The notes: a model not told the origin generated them from the sequence alone. 64,000 bases of DNA from Notospermus geniculatus (GCA_002633025.1 NMRB01002298.1:10205-74204), one strand, 5' to 3'; counted from the stretch's first letter, positions 26,301 to 41,300 are shown. Made by a program: numbers and translations.

Positions 26301-29300
26301 TGCTTGCCTGATAGTAGTTCAGAGAATCAAGGCCTAGTTTTCAGCACACATTGAAAAAAAACTGCAGGGAGAGCTCTAATGTATTCAGATAGAACGTAGT
26401 GCATTTTACACTACACTGACGTCGTGCACTGCCGTCGTGAATCGCGGCGATGATTCGTGTTTTTCAAATTGAATACAGAGGGGCTTTAACATTATCCTTT
26501 CTCCTGCAATCCTGTTACAAATACAATTCTGTACTTTGACCTGACGGGGACTTTTCTCTTCAGCATCCAGAACAACGACATGGTGCGAAGTCTAAGCACC
26601 CCCATCACAACGCCTGTGGTTAATGAACGGCCGATCAAGGCCATCTTACCGAAGGTACCGAAGGATGTGATGAAGAAGATTGATGCAACGGACCTGACGA
26701 TGCCCCCTGGTAGCACTAAGGTGTACTTCGTGGCGAAGGTAGCGAACGTTGGTCTGAAGTTACAGAACAAGGAGCAAGGGGTCGCTGAAGTACAGGTTGA
26801 TGGTGAGGTTCTACGGAGATCGTGTTTGATCTGTGGTGTAGGTTTGGACAGAAAACTTTCTTAAGCTGCGTTTAGCTGTCACGCGGAATGCGGATTGCGG
26901 AACGCGGAAAATGCAATGCATTTTCGCATACAACATATCTTTCCGCCAGGGTTTCCACGTCCCTATACCGCATTCCGCGTGTCAGCTAAACGCAGCCTTA
27001 GTCTGTGTTCACATGTCAGTACCGGAGTCTGCCCTTTATGTTGAGTTTGGTGGGTCGGTGCTGGAGTGGTGGTCCAGTGTCTGAGAAACATGGGTCCAAT
27101 TTCGAGCCAAGGCGCTTCTTGGACCCTCCATTCTGCTGGAAACCTCACATGAGCTCATGATGTACTGCCCCTTGAGTAGCAGGTACCAGATATGGCTGGA
27201 GGTATCAGGCACATGTCCAAGATTTCCAGCAGAGGGGGGGTCCAGGGGATCGACGGAGGAGCCGGAGGGGGAGCGCGAGGTGTCCCCCCTCATGTAGGAA
27301 ATTTTGTAAAATCTGCACGCCACTTCCCAGCATTTCAGCCTTGAACATGTCTTGACTACTGAGTGAACCTGGTCGCATCCGTCACACCCAACAACGGATA
27401 GCTGGTGGGCTTACTAATAACAGAACTATAGCGGGTACTAACATCTATATCAGAGCAGGGATCCGAAGTTTCGAGAACCCGCTACCTATAGAGCCTTCAC
27501 CTACCTGCCCCTCTCCCTATCATTTATGCCCGCTGGAAGTGATACAGGTAAAAAAATCTATGACCAGCGCAAGCAGGGGGGTCCGGACCCCCCCTCTGGA
27601 CACGCGCCTGGGTATTGATGTGGAACGATTTTAACTTTACAGGACTCGAGACCAAGATCACACTGAAGAGGAACCGGACAACCATTTATGCAAGGCTACA
27701 GAATCTTCTCGTGGAAGACTCGACGCCGGAGACGCTCTATCCAAAGATTCTCTCCATTGAAGATGACAACCTTATGGACCTCAAGGTCAGTTCATCTGTC
27801 AAGGTCATTCTGGTTTTGCAGTTTTACAGCATTTCAGGCAGGGGAAATGGGGAACCGACGTTCCCAAAGGAGGTGCTGGGGAACAACTCAGTTTTAACAC
27901 AAAAGTGCATGTGTTGCGACGTTGAAAACGTCATTGACGTCGCGCATCATTCGTGACGTTATGTGCGATGTACGTCATTCAGAATCAGTGACGTTGCTCT
28001 TCTGTCTGTTGTTTACGCTAAAATAGTCAATTTGATCAATACAATTCAACATGTTCCCGCTTGAATTTTCTTTCGAAAACATTCAGATACATTGAGTCAG
28101 TCCTATACTTGATGATGAACGTGTAAAATTCGAAATTCAATGGACTACTTCAGGTATATTAGGGTTAGAAGTAGGGTGAAGTTTCAGAATTAAATGGCTT
28201 GACTTTCGACATCATAGTTTTAAATGAGTTGTTCATCAGCACCACGTCACGGATTAGTTCCGCCGGTTCCTCATTGTCCTTGGTCAGATTCTGCGTTCAG
28301 GGGTAGATTTCTCGCCAACGAAGAGGATTTAGTAGCATCCAAACACCCTCTCTCTCTTGTTTCAGTTTGTTATTTACAACAAGGATGGAATGAAACCAAC
28401 GTTACGAAAAGAGGCCCTGGACTACAGCATCCGTGTCAGGGTTGGTCGGGTCCAGGGTGTATTCCTCAACAAATTCGTCTCCAATATAACTGTGAGTACA
28501 GAAATATTTTGGCTCTCTGTCCATTGACATAGGGTTTTGTGGTAACGAGTCTCAAGCAAGAGGTTTCAGGCAATCATTTGTCTGTACATCATGATCATGT
28601 GTTTCTCATTACAGGCGTTTGCCGAGCCCCTTGTCAGTGCTGTGGCCTTTGAACGAGCGACCTACATGAAGAAGGCAGAGAAAGCTGTCAAAAGTCAGGT
28701 AAAGTATAAAAACCATGCCACACACACATAGACTAGTACCTGATCCTACCAACCTGCGCGCTGCAGTCAAACCTGGTTTGTTTGGTAGGACCAGGATTGG
28801 CCGTCATTTGTGGAGGAATTTAGGCAGTGAGATCACTTGGAAATTTTATGTAAATTATGTAAATTTATTCAATTCTCAATAAGGCTGACGTACCAGAATG
28901 CAGATAGAAGGTGACCTCCATTTGACCCAGGAAATCCACCAATCACAAAGGGGTTGATAATAGAAAAGGAATCAACATACCATCTGCGCCAGCACCGGCC
29001 AATCAGATTCACGAACGCGATAGGCATGCCCGGTCCTAACATATGCAAAAGCCCACTGTAAAATAGTTAGGATCGGGTACCAGTCTAACACACACAGTGC
29101 TGCTGTACTGACATCTTGTGTTAGCTCAAAGGACTAAGGCTTGAGATGCTGTTAAAGTCTGGTATTCAATGGATTGGTCTCCAGTGCTATTGCGACGATG
29201 ACATTGAAAGTTCCCAGGTTCCGTTATGAGCAATGGATGGCAGTGAGTTGATACCTGTAGTGTGTTGTTTCTCGGCAGATTTCAGTTGATGTCATTTCTA

Positions 29301-32300
29301 TTTTTAGGTTCAAAACTTGGAAGACAAAGGGAAGAAAATCAGCATGAATGTAGATATCCGTGCACCTGTGATCTGGGTGCCTCAACATTCCAAATCCCCG
29401 TGTATGTTGGTAGCAGAGCTCGGCGATCTCTCGCTGAAGAACTACCACGATAAGACAGAGGTCAAATCTGACAGAAAGATGCAATATCAACAGTGGGACC
29501 ATTACTATCTGAATCTGGACTCTGTGCAGGTCAAGAGGTCAGTGTATGAAGTTGGTTTTGACCTTACAAGACTGTGTGTAAGTTCAGTTTTTGACCTTAC
29601 AAGGTCAGTTTTCGAGCTTATAAGGTCAGTTTTCGAACTTACAAGGTCAGTTTTCGAGCTTACAAGGTCAGTTTTCGAGCTTACAAGGTCAGTTTTCGAG
29701 CTTTACAAGGTCAGTTTTCGAGCTTACAAGGTCAGTTTTTGGCCTTACAAGGTCAGTTTTCGAACTTACAAGGTCAGTTTTCGACCTTACAAGGTCAGTT
29801 TTCGACCTTACAAGTCTGTGTATGAGGTCAGCTTTCCCTAAAGTTGGTGATGAAGCTGTTATTCTCTTCATTACAGATCCTATCTNGGTTGTGGTAGCAT
29901 CCCATATTCTCCCAGGCTGAGGATGCCAGTGACCTACCCGGCCTCAATGTGTTTGTGTCTCTCCATTACGGATGCCCTGGCGAACGGTCTGCCATTAATA
30001 GATAATATCACTCCAAAAGAGTGCAGCACCTGACGGGGTCGCGTGCACGACGTCCGGCACATCATTTCATGATGTCTGGACGTGAGACGAAAAATAATTG
30101 TTTCATGACGTCATGATCCCGGAAACAACCGGATTTTTTTTCGAGTCATGTCGTGGCATTCAGAAATGACGTGCGGGACGTCATGACGCTGCCCCGTCAG
30201 GTGCTGCACTCTTTTGGAGTGATAAAGTCTATTGCCACGTTTTGGAGTGAAAGTCTATTGCCACGTTTGTGGCAAACACCCGGGACTACCACTGCACTGT
30301 TGAGGACGTCCTTCTTTGGTCACTTACATCTATCTGTATGATCTTCCTGGTGCAGTACACTTGACATAGGAGACCTTGACTCAATGCATTACATTGATCA
30401 TAGTGACCTCAGTATCTCAGCCTTAAAAAGGTAACAGTTTGATGTATAGTGATTCCCTACTTGTCATTTCAGATCAAGTCGATACCAACCTGCGGCCGCC
30501 TATCCCACACCCAGAATCTCTAAACGACATGACGCCCACTTTCGGTGAACGCATCCTACCCGATTCTGCCATGGCAAAACCTGCGCCGATGACACGAGCG
30601 CAGTACGTGAAGGCGTCGTTTGAGATGGACGGCATGGTGCTGGCCTTGCTCTCCGAGGCTGATATACCGGTAAGTATTCTTTATGGATTGCAGGAGGAAA
30701 CTGGAGACCGCGGTGCATAATTGTGTGGCAGTCTTGGAAAACCTGGCAGATGTCGATATTTGAGGAAAGTGTTAATGGCCTTGCTGAATTCACACATTTC
30801 AATAGCTGACATGTACTGCGTAACAGTTAAACAGTAGCTAGGCCTAGCAGATCAATGCACAGGCAATCTGACAGCCCTTGTTGATTATTCAGCGACATCC
30901 GCCGGGTTTTCCTAGACCGCCACACAATTTCCTCTCTATCTTGCAAGCTCCTGGCTGATCAATATTGTTCTGTCCCTGCAGGTGTCACCTGTTGCCCCTG
31001 GCGCAACCGACGGCGTCTCCACATTCGAAATGGGCAAGATATCGATGAAGGCAGTGAAGGAGACTGATTCCTCCCTCCAGCTTCATGTGACATTGAAGAG
31101 TATTGCGCTGGACGATACGCGGCCGGACAGTCGCATGGTGGTCAAAAGGTAGGAATTGGATGGTCACTCCACCGCTAAATAACCCGGTGACGATGAACTT
31201 GGGGATAGTTTCTTTGCAGGGGAGACGGTTTTTTTTTGGGGGGGGAGGTTGAATCGAGTGTTATGGGAATCCTTGAACCTGAAGGTGACTCAGCTGTGCA
31301 GACCAAGGACGGTCCAGAATTTTGGCCTGTATTTCATGCCTTCTATTTCAGAATCTTCCAGTATTATTGCACCGATGAAAAAGGACGTGTCATCGTCAGC
31401 CGTGTCCAGGACGACGGTGTTGTACCCATGGTCGATTTCCTGTATGCAAAATCTGCGGATGGTGCACAGAAAGGTAAGATGGGTCCTGACTCATGGGTAA
31501 GTTTGGAGGTAAGACGGGACCCGACTGTAGCCTAGGATACATTAGGTTGGGCCTAGCTGATACACACAACATCTTCGATAATTGAAGGCCGATCTGCTCA
31601 CCACTGCGTTACATCGCACATCCCCCTTCGAGAAATAGACCAGTCCGCGCGGCGTATCTTGGCACGATGCCAACTTTGCCGGCCGACCAATCATATTGCA
31701 GTTTATATCGGGTCTTCGGCTACCACTTTTTGTACCACGATTCAAATTTTACAACACCGGTTCTGATTGGCCTCCTCTCCGAGAGGCAGCGGATTCGCCC
31801 TGAACCGGTCAATTTCTCGAAGGGTGATGTGCGATGTAACGCAGTGGTGTGAGCAGATCGGCCTTTGATTACCGAAGATGACACACAACTGCGCTCAGAG
31901 TGAAGTCTGGCTAGACACCCCAGCTACTTCACCAATCTTCTCTTTTTTCAGTCAATCTAAACGTTGAGAAATTCCGTATCAACCTGTGTGCACCGTTCAT
32001 CATGGCACTGCTGAAGTTCGCCGAGACGGTCAAAGCGTCGCTTGCACCTCCTCCTGATGCGGAAGATGATCTTATCTTAGAGAAACAGGAATCAGACGAG
32101 TCGAATCAGGCGGAGGTTACCCCGGCAACGCCAGACGAGGAGGACGGTGCACCGTTGTATCCGATGGATTTGTCTGCTACTTTCAAAGAGGCGGAGGTCG
32201 TGGTGTTCTTCGAGCCGACGATCCCGAGTAGTAGGATATGGGTGCTGAAGGTAGGACTTGAGGCTGCACGATCTAGGGTGAATTTGAGAGGAATCACAAT

Positions 32301-35300
32301 CACCTATGTTGTGTGCCCCATCTTGTCTCATTTTGGAAGAGGTGCCGCACCGCTCTTACGAATCTCTAGGCCTAGTTGATTGCTGCATCCTTCTTTGATT
32401 TCTTGGTCCAATGAGTGCCTTATGCTGACCAACTGCGGTTACCGGTACCAACCCATTGTGACGTGTGACCAGCTGATCATGACTTTTTCGTTGGTTGCAG
32501 CTTTAGGGTTATGTCTGATGTGTTCTTTTTCAGACCAATGCGGAGGCGAAGTTCCAGCGTCGTTCAGGCCAGGAGAGATTGACAGCCAGTGTCAATGACC
32601 TTCAGATCATCTCCTGTATCTTCAGACAGAGAGCTAAGACAAAATTCATGGTAAGCTGGATTTGAAACTTCAAGCCTCACAGTATTGAATTTTACGGTAT
32701 TTTCAAAGTGTTAAGCCTCGCTTATGTCGCCCTTACGTACAGTCAGAACTAGTTGGCAACTGATAATCATAAATCGGCGTGTAGTTGGAACTAATTAGTG
32801 ACAACTACTTGGTGACATAAGCTCTCGGGCGTCAGCGAGTAACTAGTTGCCAACTAGTTGCAAACTAAAAATATCCAGATCCAGAAAATCGCACGTGTTC
32901 AACTTCAGCGACTAGTTGACAACTGTATCCTGCTTATCATAGTCGACATAAGCGTGCCCACGATAGCCAGGAACCGGTATACTGAGAAGACAGCCAATGA
33001 AAATCGCTTTACATTCCACGTGACGACGCCATTTTGACTAATCACATGAGCATCGAATCATCACGTTACTTAAAATCAAAAGAAATCTGTGTCGACATAA
33101 GCACTCAAAAGACGGCGATAAACTAGTTCCAGGTAGTTGCGACCGATCGTTATTTTTCTACTCGGTGCCGATATAAGTTACCAGTTGCAACTTGTTGACG
33201 CTATTTCTATCACAGCGTAGGGCAACATAAGCGAGGCTTTAGGATACTGCAGGTAGAGGTCTCATAGCCTCGTGAAGGTCCCCAAAATACTTGCATGATA
33301 CGTACTTCAAAAAGTCAAAGCTTAGTGTTCAGCACGGCATTGAAAAAACAGCAGGCAGAGCTCTAATGTACACTACACTAACGTCGGAGGACGTAAGCAC
33401 TTTCTGAATTCAATACAGTGCGGCTTTCAGCTGTCTTTGCTTTATGAGGCAAGTTGTTAATTTAGGCCTACTGTTTGTGTGACCTTGACCTCTTTGTTCT
33501 TGCCCTTGAGCTATTCATCTTCGACCTTGACCTTTTGTCCTTGACTTTCAGGTGCTCCAACCATGCAGCATCACCTTCGAGAGAAGTGTTGCCTTGGATA
33601 CCAATGTGACGGTGATGAAGATGCTGATTACAGACATATCTATCAACATTTCCACTACGATTGTGCAGATGACGCTCCAGGTTGTTGAGTACCTTATGGC
33701 CGAGCTTGCTCTCCGGGTGAGTTTATGGACATTCAATGAAGACACCCAGGCACGGATCCAAGGCGCACGGCCCCCTTTCGGCCAACAAATCTGTAAAATC
33801 GACCGTGAAATTCTGTAATTTGGAGCTAATCATTGAAATTCACTGCAGATTTCAATGTTTATAGCACAATGTGCCCCCTCTTTCCCGAAATCCTGGATCC
33901 GTCACTGGACACCTGTTGGTGAGGTTGAATAGACCACTTGCGCAAGTCGGCCATTACAGCAAGAAGGTGTAAACAAACCTTGGGCCTAGTGCATTGTGCC
34001 GACGGTAAGCACAGGAGCCAACTGTACAAATGCATTAGGCCCCCCTAGGGCGAGGTTAATGTTTACACCCTGGGGTAAGCGCAAGGGGTCTATAGTTAGG
34101 GACCAGGTTGAATGTTACACGATTGTTTATGGTGACTTCTTTGTGGTGTTTGGGTTGTATTTTGGGAGGATTTGATCACAATGATGATCACATCAATTCC
34201 TTGGTTGATTTCAGCGTGGCAAAGATGACGTCGACTTTCCGATGCCTCACTCACCACAAGATCACCTCTGGACCGTCAAAAAGATATCTGCTGACAAGTG
34301 GCTAGAGATAAAAGGTAAGTGCTTGCAGATTGTGGGCCTAGTGCAATGGAGACTGGTGATGTGGGTTTGATTCCTTGTAGGCTGTTGGAATGGTGTAGTG
34401 CAGACATTACACTGTCACCTCTGGTGTATTAAACCCCCACTGTATTGGAGGTCTCATAGCTTGTGACGGTCCCCGAAATGCTTGTCTAATACGCACTTCA
34501 GAGAATCAAGGCCTGGTTTTCAGCATACATTGAAAAAAACCTGCAGGGAGAGCTCTAATGTACCCGGTATTCAGATAGAATGTAGTACATTTTACACTAC
34601 GCTGACGTCGTGCACTGACGTCGAGAATCGTGGCGATAATTTGCGTTTTTCAAGTTCAATACAGTGGGGCTTTAAGTGTGACTCCCGTTCAGGGCCCGTC
34701 TTTATCTGATCAAGAGGGTTGTCAGAATGGTATAGTGCAGACAGTGACTGTTCCCTGGTCATGGGTCCAACTCTCCCTGCAGCATTCATTGTCACCTTGC
34801 AAATGTGAGTTTGTGACCCATAATTTGATCTCCACTGTTTTGTTATCTTTCCAGATGAGGAACCGTGTGAGAAGGTGATCTTAAAGAAGCCTGTCAATCC
34901 CAAGGTCATCATGACAGTCGGCGTCGACCAAGTTATTGTGACCTTTGAGGTCGAGACCCTTGATTCTCACATGCCTGTTCTGACCCTGAAGACATCCCTT
35001 CATGGACACATCGATGATTGGGTAAGTTACGTATCATACTTTTGAGGGTGTCTGTGTACTGTATGGTAGGCCTAACTGATTCCCGGTCTGCTTGTTTGAC
35101 ATAGTCCAGTCCTTAATACACCCCTTCCTGTTCCTTTCAAGGTCCTCGTCCGATCAGAGCTCCACCTGGAGGTGCTCTACTACAACGAGAAGCTGGCGGT
35201 GTGGGAACCCTTCGTCGAGCCTGTCATGGATGCGGAGAACGACTACCGACCTTGGGAGGTCATGATCAAGGTCAGTTAGGTCGTGATAGTGCTGATACTA

Positions 35301-38300
35301 AAACAAGAACGAGGTTTTAAACTCCTGTTGTAATGAAATCTTAACCTTTGACCATTCATGCATTTGCACTTCATTGGAATGTATAACCTTGACCTTTGAC
35401 CCTTCAGGTCATCAAAGGTCAGAGCCACAACATATCCTGCCTACAAGGTGAACTCCCGATGATTGAATGTGATGATTTTGACGGAGAAATCAAATACAAC
35501 ATGCAAAAAGGGCAGAAGAAAACAGAGAGTTCTGGCACGGACACTGAAGATGAGACCGAGATGACGGTGATTCGTCCTAAACTCGATAAAGCTGGGCGTG
35601 TACGGCATGGGAGTGATAGGAGCTTTGGTAAGGATCATCAATGTGGCAGTATCAAACACAGATATGGGATTCCTGTTGAATCCATGCAATGAAGTACAGG
35701 TTAAAGCATGTGCTTTCTATTCACAAGACACGTAATGGCGCAGTCAAGACAGCGTGGAATTCAGTACAAAAACCATGTGATAACTACCAGTAGGCCTGAT
35801 GGATCATCCTCACCTTAAAGATGGATCTGTTCAACAGATTTCTTTTCATTTTGTGGTGCATTGCACTTAACTTGTTCGCTGCCATGGCCAAAATATCATT
35901 TCCATCCGCCATTGCCATTACCCCCAGGCCTATTTCAATTTTATTTCATATTGCCAACTACGAGTCATAGCTGTACGCCCTCTAGCGTGTTCCCATACGT
36001 CTGGTCAATCCCCACTGCCAGTATGATCATTGGAAGGCTCTTCGTCATTGCCAACCTTATCAACATTAACAGAAAATGCTTTAGCCCTACTACGAGTGTA
36101 TTCGTAGCTGGCAATGGGGAGGAGATCAGCGACTACGAGTATAATCGTAGCCAAAAAGCCGTGTTCAACCTTAATTATTGGCTGAAGAATTGATAGAGGG
36201 GACTACATAAAGGACCACTGCAGTTTAAAAAGTGTTTTTCCAACAAAATTTGTATCATTTCAGCAAGCACAACAAGTCAACGTAAGTTCGAAACCACGGC
36301 GATTTTATTCCTCATCAGTTGGTTTACTGGTGTCTGACGTGCATCCTTCGATCTTCCATCCCGTCTTGCACACCGCCCTGTATCCTCACTGGATACCGTA
36401 CTGATGTACGTGGGGTGTTAAACTTGCCCGTACACCAACTAATGAAAAGTAAAAGTCTCCTCAAAGCTTGTTGAAATGTTTACAAAACATTTATTAAGAT
36501 GTTGTGTAGTTGTCCGTCTTGCTGGGGTTTTGTTTCGAGTCTGACTTAGATTCTAGATGTCATTCCAGATATATCTATCTTTCTCTCTCCGTTCACCAAA
36601 ACTTTGTAAAATAGTGCGTCAAAGTGGCTGGGAAACCCACGAGTGTCCTGTAATCACCTTGTAATTCACTGTAACCTGTTGACCTGGGGCCTGTTTCATA
36701 AAGTGACTTCAGCTAATGGTACCTTTAACCAAATGGAAAATGCATTGATTTAATTGTACCATTAGCTTAAAGTCACTTTATGAAACAGGCCCGTGGATGT
36801 GATGGTCACCAAACTTGTCTAGTCTCCGAGAGACCAAGAGTATACCATGTAGGCTGATCTACCTTTGATAAGTGACATATTATTTCAGGTTGTGTCCCTT
36901 ATTGCATGGCCCTTGTTCACTATCTGAACTGACCCTCTAACTCATTATCTCTTCCAGCTGTGATATATCTTACCCCCTTACAGCTGTATCTTATCTTACC
37001 CCTTACAGCTTTGGTGTATCTTACCCCCTCACAGCTGTGGTGTATCTTACCTCCTTACAGCTGTGGTGTGTCCTACCGCCTCACAGCTGTGGTGCATCTT
37101 ACCCTCTTATGGCTGTGACATATCTTACCCCCTCACAGCTCTCGTGTATCTTACCCCTCACAGCTGTGGTATATCTTACCCCTAACAGCTGTAACATATC
37201 TTACCCCTGTCGGGACTATCTGCATGAGGATATATTACTGCTGTCATTTTCATGGATAACTTAAAATCGGCCCAGTTTCTTCTGAATGTTTTGAACATTT
37301 CTTTATTCGTAGCTTCACATATGTGACCGTCTATGGGAAAACCTGGTCAAAGTCGCTGAATACCACATGGTTAATAGGTTACTTTGAGAGTGTCATCACA
37401 ATAAAAAAACACCGGTCTGTTGGTGGCAAATAAAGCCTTATCGATTGTACAACAAAGATCAGGTATGGTCAAGGCCTAGGTCACTCCCAGCGACTTTGGC
37501 CGGGTTTTCTCACAGACGGTCACATATTTCCAACGGGTTGATTTTCATCCACAGAACTGGACCAACTGTTTTATATTATCGCCATCATTTCAGGGTCCTG
37601 TGAGTTCGAGTGTGATACATCCCTCCCTCCCTCACCAGGCAGTGGTGTCACCGAGGGGCCCGATGTATCTGACCCAGCTTCCCCTGATAGCGGGGCCACC
37701 GAAGGTCCCGACACGCCAACGTTACAGTCTCATTTCTTTACGTGGCCTGAATATCAGCCGTTTGAGGGGTCTGAAGGGTCAGATTCATCGTCCCTGAACA
37801 GTGAGGCCACAGAAGGGCCTGACAGTGAGGGTATGGATGGGGTTTACACATCAGTGCCACATCCAAACGTTAAAGGTACCAATCACGATCACATTTTGAT
37901 TATTTTTGTGACGTCTTTTCTATGTTTATTTTAGAAACTGTCTCTTAAAGGATATAGTAGACGTGGTTTGTTGAGCGTTATGATTGGCGCACCTGTGCCT
38001 ATCTCTACATGTATGTACGTGGGGGGGGGGGGCTTNGTGGGAATCTACAAGTACTGATATATGTGATGGAGTGAGAATAATTTGATTAGTCAGATACTCC
38101 TGGGGGTTCATTCATGGTGAACTGAATGCAAAGTTCTCAACATGGGAGGTTCTTTGCTCAGACAGGTTAAAATGAAGATGACATACCTGGGCCCATGTTC
38201 CCGAAGCCTTCGTTAATACAGCTGATAACGACATCGTTAGGAGCAATAACAAGAGCCGAACGATAAGGCAAACGAGGGGTAGCCGAAGCATTCGTTTACA

Positions 38301-41300
38301 TGTCGTTATGGTCTCGTTGATAACGTTGGTCTCGTTGCTTTCTCGTTTGGATGACCATTGGTCGTTTACAATCTGAGGCTCTTGGATTGTTACAAATCAG
38401 TTCATTGCGTAGACTGTTACTGTACACCTGTAGTGAATGTCGGCAACCAGTTAGACATGAACACTTCAACCGCACACAGGGTCGGTTTTGATTTGTTCCT
38501 ATGCGAAACTATGCCGGTACGAACCTAACGAATGCCTAACAAGAACTCCCTAGCTATCGTTAGATTTGAGGGCTTGTTAAGGCATTTCGTTGTTACCGAT
38601 AGCTTCGGGAACAGCCATCTCTTCGTTATGAAGGCCGGACGAGAGCAGGACGTGTTCGTTACGCCAACGATAGCTTCGAGAACATGGGCCCTGGTTCGTG
38701 ACGGCAGTCTACTCAATCGTTTGAAGTTTTCAGTTGTCTTTTCTCTCTATTTATACTTAACCTGTCTGTTTTATCAGAATTCATTAATTGCGAATGAAAT
38801 CTTTTCCCATTCAGTGCCATTCATTGATGCTCTTCTTCCAGTGCATTGTAACATTTCATCATGGCTTAATCTGAGTTTATACCGCCAAATTTAAGATTCG
38901 ATTTTCATCATTTTCCTCTTCTTATTTCCAGTTTCTTCCAGATTTTACTCATGTTCAAACTGTGAACCCAGACATTTGCAGATATCACTATGATTCTGTT
39001 GTCCTGAAATGTAAACAAAAGAACGATCCTCATGTCGGAAGGGTTGTTGTTCGTGACGTAAAGTTTTACTTCATTTTTTGACCCTTTCTTTGCAGCAGAG
39101 GAAGGGACTACGGACACAGCAGAGCCCCCAGACACTGAACCTGTGGCCTCAGATACTACCCCCTTACTGTCTGTGCCTGAGCCAGAAGGTCCGACCGAGG
39201 GGCAGGCCGAGTCTGAATCAGAAAGGCCGACCCCAGGGCTTGCTGAGCTCGAGTCAGAAACCCGCATCCCAGGGCTGGCTTTGCCCTATGACGAGGGTGA
39301 CGGAGTGCCTTCTGTCCCTGATGCACTTGAAGGTATCAAATGGAATGCCGTGCCCTGGTTTTGGTGGCCCTCTAACCTTCTCATTCCTAACGTGACATGT
39401 GGTTTACAAACTTATGGTTATCGTGTGCAAGAAGTTTCAAATCACTCAGTTAGAGAGCCTGGAATGAGGAACCCGCGTGCTGTTTATCCCGACAGGTCGG
39501 CGCTGCGAGCAGTGTGAGCGAAGCGACGTCATTGATGTTGTTTTAGGTGTTGACGTTGCGTCATGAAAAAATGAGCTGTACATTTTTCTACAGGAATAAT
39601 GAGATAAAGACGTTGCCATTATCGCCATCCTATCTCTTTATTTTAAGGAAAAAAGCACTGATAAATGCAGAAATCATCTCCTAAAGACGATGTAAATTTT
39701 AATGCCAGGCGGCCGAAACAAAATGGTTGTTTTCACGCTGTAAATAAACGGAAATAACGTTAGAAAAAAGAAACTTCGGTTGCACTGCTCACAGCGCCAC
39801 GTCATGACGTTAGTTGCTCCGTTTCCCCACCAGCATTGTATTACATGTATTTATTACATGTATGCATGGAATTTGAAAAATGATCAACTGTGTTTGAAAA
39901 CCACATGTCATATGAGTTTTTTCTCAACATCTCTTCTAATATTCTTTGCTTTCTAAACCCTCTGCAGCTGGCGAATCTTTCCCCTTACCCCTTGCTTGAA
40001 GCCAGTTAACAGTAGAAGTCCTCTTGCTGACTTGCTTTTGGTATCGGTCTCGCAACTTCTGTACACAAGCCTGAAGTAGGTGTATCAAAGTTATAGGGTA
40101 GCCATATTTGCCATGTAGGTACCTTAAGGCATGCCTGGCTTCATTGCTTCATGCCATTTTCTGCTAATAGCATGCTTACCCTGTATCTTGCAGACTCCAC
40201 CAGCATCCACAGCAGCATCCAGGGTGAATCAGATTCAGAACCCGAGGGATTCATTAACACAATCAGTAACAAACTCGGCAGTATCTTTTCTAGCGATAGT
40301 TCGGATAACGATCAGAGTGAGGCTGAGGTCGAGGCTGATGAAGGCGATGGATACGGCGTGGAACATAAAGCTGTCTTCATCACGTCACAAGGACCAGTCC
40401 ATCTTCATCAGGGTACTGGTATCTAGATGTTGTGATATGAGAATCTTGATGTTGTCGCCTCGTCATTTACTGCCGTGTTTTCACATTTTCGTTATTGAAA
40501 TCTTGTTCACACTTATGTATGATTGGTTAAAGCAAATGGCTCGCGGGGTTTGTTGACAGTTGTTTGTTGACATGTCCTCAAATCAAGCGCCGTTTTGAGA
40601 AAAAGGCGAAAGAAGGATTTTAGTTTAATGGGAAATGCATTAGACAGCCAAACTTCGGAGGCGTATTCTGCAAAATCTACGGCTTCGAAATCAATGTGAA
40701 TAGTACAAAATGTACATTTTGACCGACTGAATTTGAAACTGTCATTAACCCATTTTAACAAATTTTTAATGGAACCTCTTCCCCAGGTGCACATTCGCAT
40801 ATTTGCCCAGGTTTTGACTGGAGCACGGCTTTGCCTGGAGACTAGGTTCACTCTCTACCAAAAATCAAAACAAACCCCGCGATCCATTCGCTTTAAAGGA
40901 CCACTGTATTGCATCTTTCTGTCGACAGCCGGCGCCACCGGCACCATGCTCCAATACTGTAGTTAAGCCTTTGTCGCAGTGTTGGAGAATGCATGATTAC
41001 AGTCTCGATCACCCATCCGCTGGGATCGAACAAGTTTGTGTAGCAGTACTGCGGAACGAAACGGCTGGCTGCGCCAGACTAGTTGCATGCGGTAGTTTAC
41101 CAAGTCGTTAATAGAGGTCNCTGCCATGACTTACGTCTGTTTCTCTCGTCTTCAGGGACTGACATCGATATCGTGGATGGTGATGTGGAAGAAGAAAAAG
41201 ACAAGTGCATGTACGTCATGGTCGACTCCCGGGACAAACTGCTGCTCAACGTCACCCCGCAGGCTATCGAAGTGGCCAAGATGGTGCTGGAGGTGAGTTG

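Noticed and set aside
27454-27548. Possible VPS13 exon (IRSFENPLPIEPSPT)
   Set aside because: Exon 25 joins exon 26 directly in phase (DGLETKITL), as in homologues, and the acceptor here is weak.
40890-40970. Another TTAA MITE copy ('tttaaaggaccactgtattg')
   Set aside because: Only the first ~15 bp resemble the family and no matching right end was found.
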